DNA of 64,000 bases from Paenibacillus qinlingensis (GTDB taxonomy: Bacteria > Bacillota > Bacilli > Paenibacillales > NBRC-103111), in NCBI RefSeq assembly GCF_013204845.1, contig NZ_JABMKY010000037.1, forward strand, positions 1 through 64,000. The letters run 5' to 3'. Made by a program: the position numbers and the translations under genes. This document shows positions 61,173 to 64,000 of the stretch, in pieces. The notes under the pieces are model-generated. The model was given only the letters and a program-made list of their open reading frames with translations, was not told where the DNA came from and made no database searches. Each line of letters starts with the position of its first letter. Positions within the stretch are counted from its first letter, which is position 1.

Positions 61173-62078
61173 CTATCTTCGGTAAGTCCGAAAACGGATA
61201 TCCTGATTGTAGTTGCCGAAGCCTTCTCCATACAACGTCAACCCACCGACATGCTCGGCATGATCGGGTACTTCTAATCGTAAGGTCCACTCATTGCGTG
61301 AGAGGGGAAGGTCTTGAATCGTCACCGCTGAAAGTTGCTGCCCATCTAGATAGGTTCCCGCTTCGGTGATGCGTAGCACCTTCAACCAACCATACTGATT
61401 CGTATAATCCGACCACCAGGATGGGGTTAGAAGGCCGCGGCCAGCGCCGGAATCGCCTGGGCTTGTCCAATAGCCAAGCAATGTATCATTGACATAAAAG
61501 TGAATATCGGACGGCCAATTGGCTGCGATACCCGGTGCTTCCGAGCCAATTTCCAGCGAGATTTCGATCTCCTCCAAAGTCTGACCTGGCAGCATATAGT
61601 TGGGGACTCGGTATTCAACGAATCCTTTGGCGAACCAAAGGATTTTGGCATGCATGCGATCGGGCTCGAAGAAAAATCGAGGGTCGTCAAACTGACCAAT
61701 CACTCGATCAGCTGAAGCTAAACCGCAGGTTGGATGGACCTCATAGCGCGTATAGTGACCCACGGGAACAGATACTTCATTGAATAACCGCTCCTGTTCG
61801 GTGGACTGCGGAAGCTGAATGTCGATGCGCGAGAGTGCTAAGGTACAGATTTTGTGAGTCCCCCCTTGCTTACGAACGAGCTTCGTATGAATGAGACCGC
61901 CGGTCTCCAGCTTTTTGACATGCATCGTCACGATTGCACTGCTCAGCGAGAGTCGCTGCGCTAAATCCTTCACATTCATTTCTTCCTCAGCCAATAATTC
62001 CAAAATGTGCAGCCGCACATCGCTAGCCAATGCTTCATATAGGGGCAGCCATTTGCGATCTGTTGTCGTGTGAATCAT
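61173..62078 (-). CDS. ArsR-type regulator with beta-rich C-terminal domain
   Basis: A 301-residue protein. Residues 1-90 form a winged-helix ArsR domain (LYEALASDVRLHILELLAEEEMNVKDLAQRLSLSSAIVTMHVKKLETGGLI). The C-terminal part (about 100-300) is rich in Trp, Gly, Tyr and beta-strand patterns (SEAPGIAANWPSDIHFYVNDTLLGYW, RNEWTLRLEVPDHAEHVGGLTLYGEGFGNYNQDI), suggesting a jelly-roll that could bind a sugar. It lies divergent from the GH51 arabinofuranosidase (62246), so it may sense arabinose-containing ligands and control that gene. The conserved Cys pair of metal-binding ArsR proteins is not seen. This is similar to a group of stand-alone regulators (COG4189) in Paenibacillus-like genomes. 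The start at 62078 is uncertain. Confidence 0.75.
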   Translation of the reverse strand: MIHTTTDRKWLPLYEALASDVRLHILELLAEEEMNVKDLAQRLSLSSAIVTMHVKKLETGGLIHTKLVRKQGGTHKICTLALSRIDIQLPQSTEQERLFNEVSVPVGHYTRYEVHPTCGLASADRVIGQFDDPRFFFEPDRMHAKILWFAKGFVEYRVPNYMLPGQTLEEIEISLEIGSEAPGIAANWPSDIHFYVNDTLLGYWTSPGDSGAGRGLLTPSWWSDYTNQYGWLKVLRITEAGTYLDGQQLSAVTIQDLPLSRNEWTLRLEVPDHAEHVGGLTLYGEGFGNYNQDIRFRTYRR

Positions 62079-62245
62079 ATCAGGAACGCCTACTTTCGTT
62101 TCATCTGATTAACATAAATATGAATGCAACAAAAACGGGTGAAAGGTCTTGATCTTCGTCTTTTTTTGTTGTTTAATATGAGCTATACATAATAATTATA
62201 TTAACTGATTTATGTTTTTATTAATTATACGATGAGGTGAGCTAA

Positions 62246-63757
62246 ATGTCTATGAAAGCAAGTATGATTATTGATAAGGATTTCACAGTTGGAGAAGTTG
62301 ATCCTCGTTTGTATGGTTCCTTTATTGAGCATTTGGGGCGTGCGGTGTACGGCGGGATCTATGAACCTGGACATCCACAAGCCGATGAACAAGGGTTTCG
62401 GGGAGATGTGCTGGAGTTAGTGAAAGGTCTGCATGTGCCGATCGTTCGTTATCCCGGTGGGAACTTTGTATCGGGTTATAACTGGGAAGATGGGATCGGA
62501 CCTGTAGATCAGCGCAAAAGACGTCTTGATCTTGCTTGGCGCACGATTGAGCCGAATCTGATCGGTCTTAATGAGTTTATGGACTGGTGCCGCAAAGCGA
62601 ACACAGATGCCATGATGGCAGTGAATCTGGGGACTCGCGGGCCTGACGAGGCAAGGGACATTATTGAATACAGCAATATCACTGGCGGTACCTATTGGAG
62701 TGATTTACGTATTTCCCATGGCTACCACACACCGCATAATATCAAAACATGGTGCTTAGGCAACGAAATGGATGGCCCATGGCAGACAGGAAGTAAGACG
62801 GCGGTGGAATATGGCCGCATCGCCTGTGAGACAGCAAAAGTGATGAAATGGGTGGATCCATCGATTGAGCTAGTCGCTTGTGGTAGTTCTCACTTGGCTA
62901 TGCCTACCTTCCCAGATTGGGAAGCAACGGTTCTTGAGCATACCTATGATCATGTTGATTATATTTCGCTTCATCAGTATTATGGCAACCGCGACCAAGA
63001 TTCTGCGAATTTCCTAGCGCAATCTATAGGCATGGACCGCTTCATTCATACCGTAATTGCTACGGCTGACTACGTTCAGGCCAAGAAGCGCGGCAAGAAA
63101 AAGATCAATCTTTCCTTCGATGAATGGAATGTATGGTATCACTCGAATGATGCTGATCGTAAAATCGAGCCCTGGTCCATTGCACCGCCTCAGCTGGAGG
63201 ACATCTATAATCATGAAGATGCGCTTCTTGTTGGCTGCATGCTAATTTCTATGCTGAAACGCGCGGATCGTGTCAAAATGGCCTGCTTAGCCCAATTAGT
63301 TAATGTGATCGCTCCAATTATGACCGCGAATGGCGGCGCCGCGTGGAAGCAAACGATTTACTACCCTTATTTGCATGCAAGTGTGTTCGGCCGTGGAACG
63401 GTTCTCGTACCGCTCATTAAGTCTCCGAAATATGACGCGAAGGACTACACGGATGTACCTTACCTTGAGGCCGTTGCCGTGCACAACGAGGAAGCATCGG
63501 AGTTGACTATTTTCGCAGTGAATCGTCATTTGGCTGAAGCACTCCCTTTAGAAATGGACCTTCGCAGCTTCGGCGCCTTCCAAATCAAGGAGCATATCGT
63601 ATTGGAGCATGAGGATCTCAAGGCTTCGAATACGTTGGAAGTGCCAGATCGTGTGAAACCACATTCCGCAGGGAATTCGACAATCTCGACGAATGGACAA
63701 ATTGAGGCTGTTCTTGGTAAGGCTTCTTGGAATGTGATACGTCTTAAACTGGTATAA
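62246..63757 (+). CDS. abfA: GH51 alpha-N-arabinofuranosidase, intracellular
   Basis: A 503-residue cytoplasmic enzyme of glycoside hydrolase family 51. It starts MIIDKDFTVGEVDPRLYGSFIEHLGRAVYGGIYEP, the family N-terminus. The acid/base Glu is in CLGNEMDG (about 174) and the nucleophile Glu in NLSFDEWNVW (about 293), with RYPGGNFVSGYNWEDGIGP also typical. The C-terminal beta-domain (about 395-503) is complete. It removes terminal arabinofuranose from imported arabino-oligosaccharides. GAGGTGAGCTAA precedes the ATG. It stands divergent from the ArsR-like regulator and is followed by a terminator. Confidence 0.94.
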   Translation: MSMKASMIIDKDFTVGEVDPRLYGSFIEHLGRAVYGGIYEPGHPQADEQGFRGDVLELVKGLHVPIVRYPGGNFVSGYNWEDGIGPVDQRKRRLDLAWRTIEPNLIGLNEFMDWCRKANTDAMMAVNLGTRGPDEARDIIEYSNITGGTYWSDLRISHGYHTPHNIKTWCLGNEMDGPWQTGSKTAVEYGRIACETAKVMKWVDPSIELVACGSSHLAMPTFPDWEATVLEHTYDHVDYISLHQYYGNRDQDSANFLAQSIGMDRFIHTVIATADYVQAKKRGKKKINLSFDEWNVWYHSNDADRKIEPWSIAPPQLEDIYNHEDALLVGCMLISMLKRADRVKMACLAQLVNVIAPIMTANGGAAWKQTIYYPYLHASVFGRGTVLVPLIKSPKYDAKDYTDVPYLEAVAVHNEEASELTIFAVNRHLAEALPLEMDLRSFGAFQIKEHIVLEHEDLKASNTLEVPDRVKPHSAGNSTISTNGQIEAVLGKASWNVIRLKLV

Positions 63758-63796
63758 AAATATCAGGTAAATTCATAGATACACACCTATATAAAA

Positions 63797-63892
63797 AGCC
63801 GCGATTTGGACCATAATACTCATATGAGAAGCCTTGATTGGTAGAGAAATCGAGGCTGCTTATGTGACGGTCCTCGCGGCTCTTCTTTCTTT
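63797..63892 (+). terminator. Terminator after abfA
   Basis: AGCCGCGA (63797-63804) pairs with TCGCGGCT (63874-63881) around a second hairpin (AGCCT-x-GATT with AATC-x-AGGCT) and is followed by CTTCTTTCTTTT. Confidence 0.65.
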
Positions 63893-63946
63893 TCCAATCC
63901 ACGCTCTGGTATGATGAGAGAAAAGAGATTGAAGGAGTTTGCGTGC

Positions 63947-64000
63947 ATGAAAACGAGAATAGTTTGGGTTAGCGGCTTCTTGCTGGTTGCAGCATTAAGC
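63947..64000 (+). CDS. N-terminus of an exported protein, cut by window end
   Basis: An ATG at 63947 opens a frame that runs off the edge after 18 residues (MKTRIVWVSGFLLVAALS), which has the Lys/Arg start and hydrophobic core of a signal peptide. GAAGGAG lies nine bases upstream, and TATGAT at 63910-63915 with an extended TGG before it looks like a -10 box. The product cannot be named. Confidence 0.6.
   Translation, partial: MKTRIVWVSGFLLVAALS

Overview
The window looks like chromosomal DNA of a spore-forming, low-to-moderate GC Gram-positive bacterium of the Paenibacillus type. The reasons are the many lipoprotein-dependent sugar ABC transporters of the Lpl/Ytc kind paired with large membrane-anchored AraC-type regulators, the sporulation-associated proteins (a Cse60-like protein and a YhcN/YlaJ lipoprotein), a caa3-type cytochrome oxidase operon ordered ctaC-D-E-F then ctaG, strong AGGAGG ribosome-binding sites with many TTG/GTG starts, and glycoside hydrolases. 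No rRNA, tRNA, CRISPR array or prophage was seen.

Layout. 1-160: the 5' edge of an IS3-type insertion sequence. 188-6278 (minus): a nucleoside import and salvage operon (BmpA-type lipoprotein, double ATPase, two permeases, a sulfite-oxidase-like molybdoenzyme, a nucleoside phosphorylase) behind a good sigma-A promoter. 6659-12205: a giant secreted multidomain heparinase/alginate-lyase-like protein with a near-consensus catabolite-repression site in front. 12314-14297: a membrane-anchored FAD oxidase joined to a half-size MFS protein. 15071-21141 (minus): sugar-transport module 1 (AraC-type sensor, binding lipoprotein, two permeases). 21423-23532: a VTT-domain protein, a PAP2 phosphatase and a methyltransferase. 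23665-28291: assorted single genes, including a luciferase-like oxidoreductase, a divergent IF-3 paralogue, a C39 peptidase and an M48 peptidase. 28387-33435 (minus): a CvfC-like Nfu/HEAT protein, a guanylate-kinase-like protein with an altered P-loop, a DEAD-box helicase with a 39-bp tandem repeat in its tail, and a spore lipoprotein. 33714-38989: the caa3 oxidase operon and assembly genes. 39218-46936: sugar-transport module 2, a paralogue of module 1 with two binding lipoproteins. 47041-49219: a Nat-type ABC exporter. 49230-53582 (minus): a haloalkane-dehalogenase-like hydrolase, two AraC regulators and a GH27 enzyme. 53719-54654 (minus): a short GreA-like protein, an unlisted 28-residue membrane peptide and a Cse60-like protein. 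54983-56374: an aldo/keto reductase plus MerR regulator with a classic 19-bp-spacer promoter. 56647-61083: an AIM24-family protein, an MFS/AraC pair and a MATE exporter. 61173-63757: an ArsR-type regulator with a beta-rich C-terminal domain, divergent from a GH51 arabinofuranosidase. 63947-64000: start of a further exported protein.

The dominant theme is plant and microbial polysaccharide use: a secreted lyase, two oligosaccharide importers lacking their own ATPase (an MsmX-type shared ATPase elsewhere is expected), and intracellular GH27 and GH51 enzymes, each beside a dedicated regulator. Intergenic regions hold several unexplained hairpin-rich repeat clusters (14731-15014, 25790-25929, 56379-56585), and hairpins follow binding-protein genes inside transporter operons. 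I found no clear new defence or mobile system. The best leads for new biology are the molybdoenzyme within the nucleoside salvage operon, the IF-3 and guanylate-kinase paralogues with altered key motifs, the FAD oxidase/half-MFS pair, the beta-domain ArsR regulator and the 28-residue peptide next to the Cse60-like gene.
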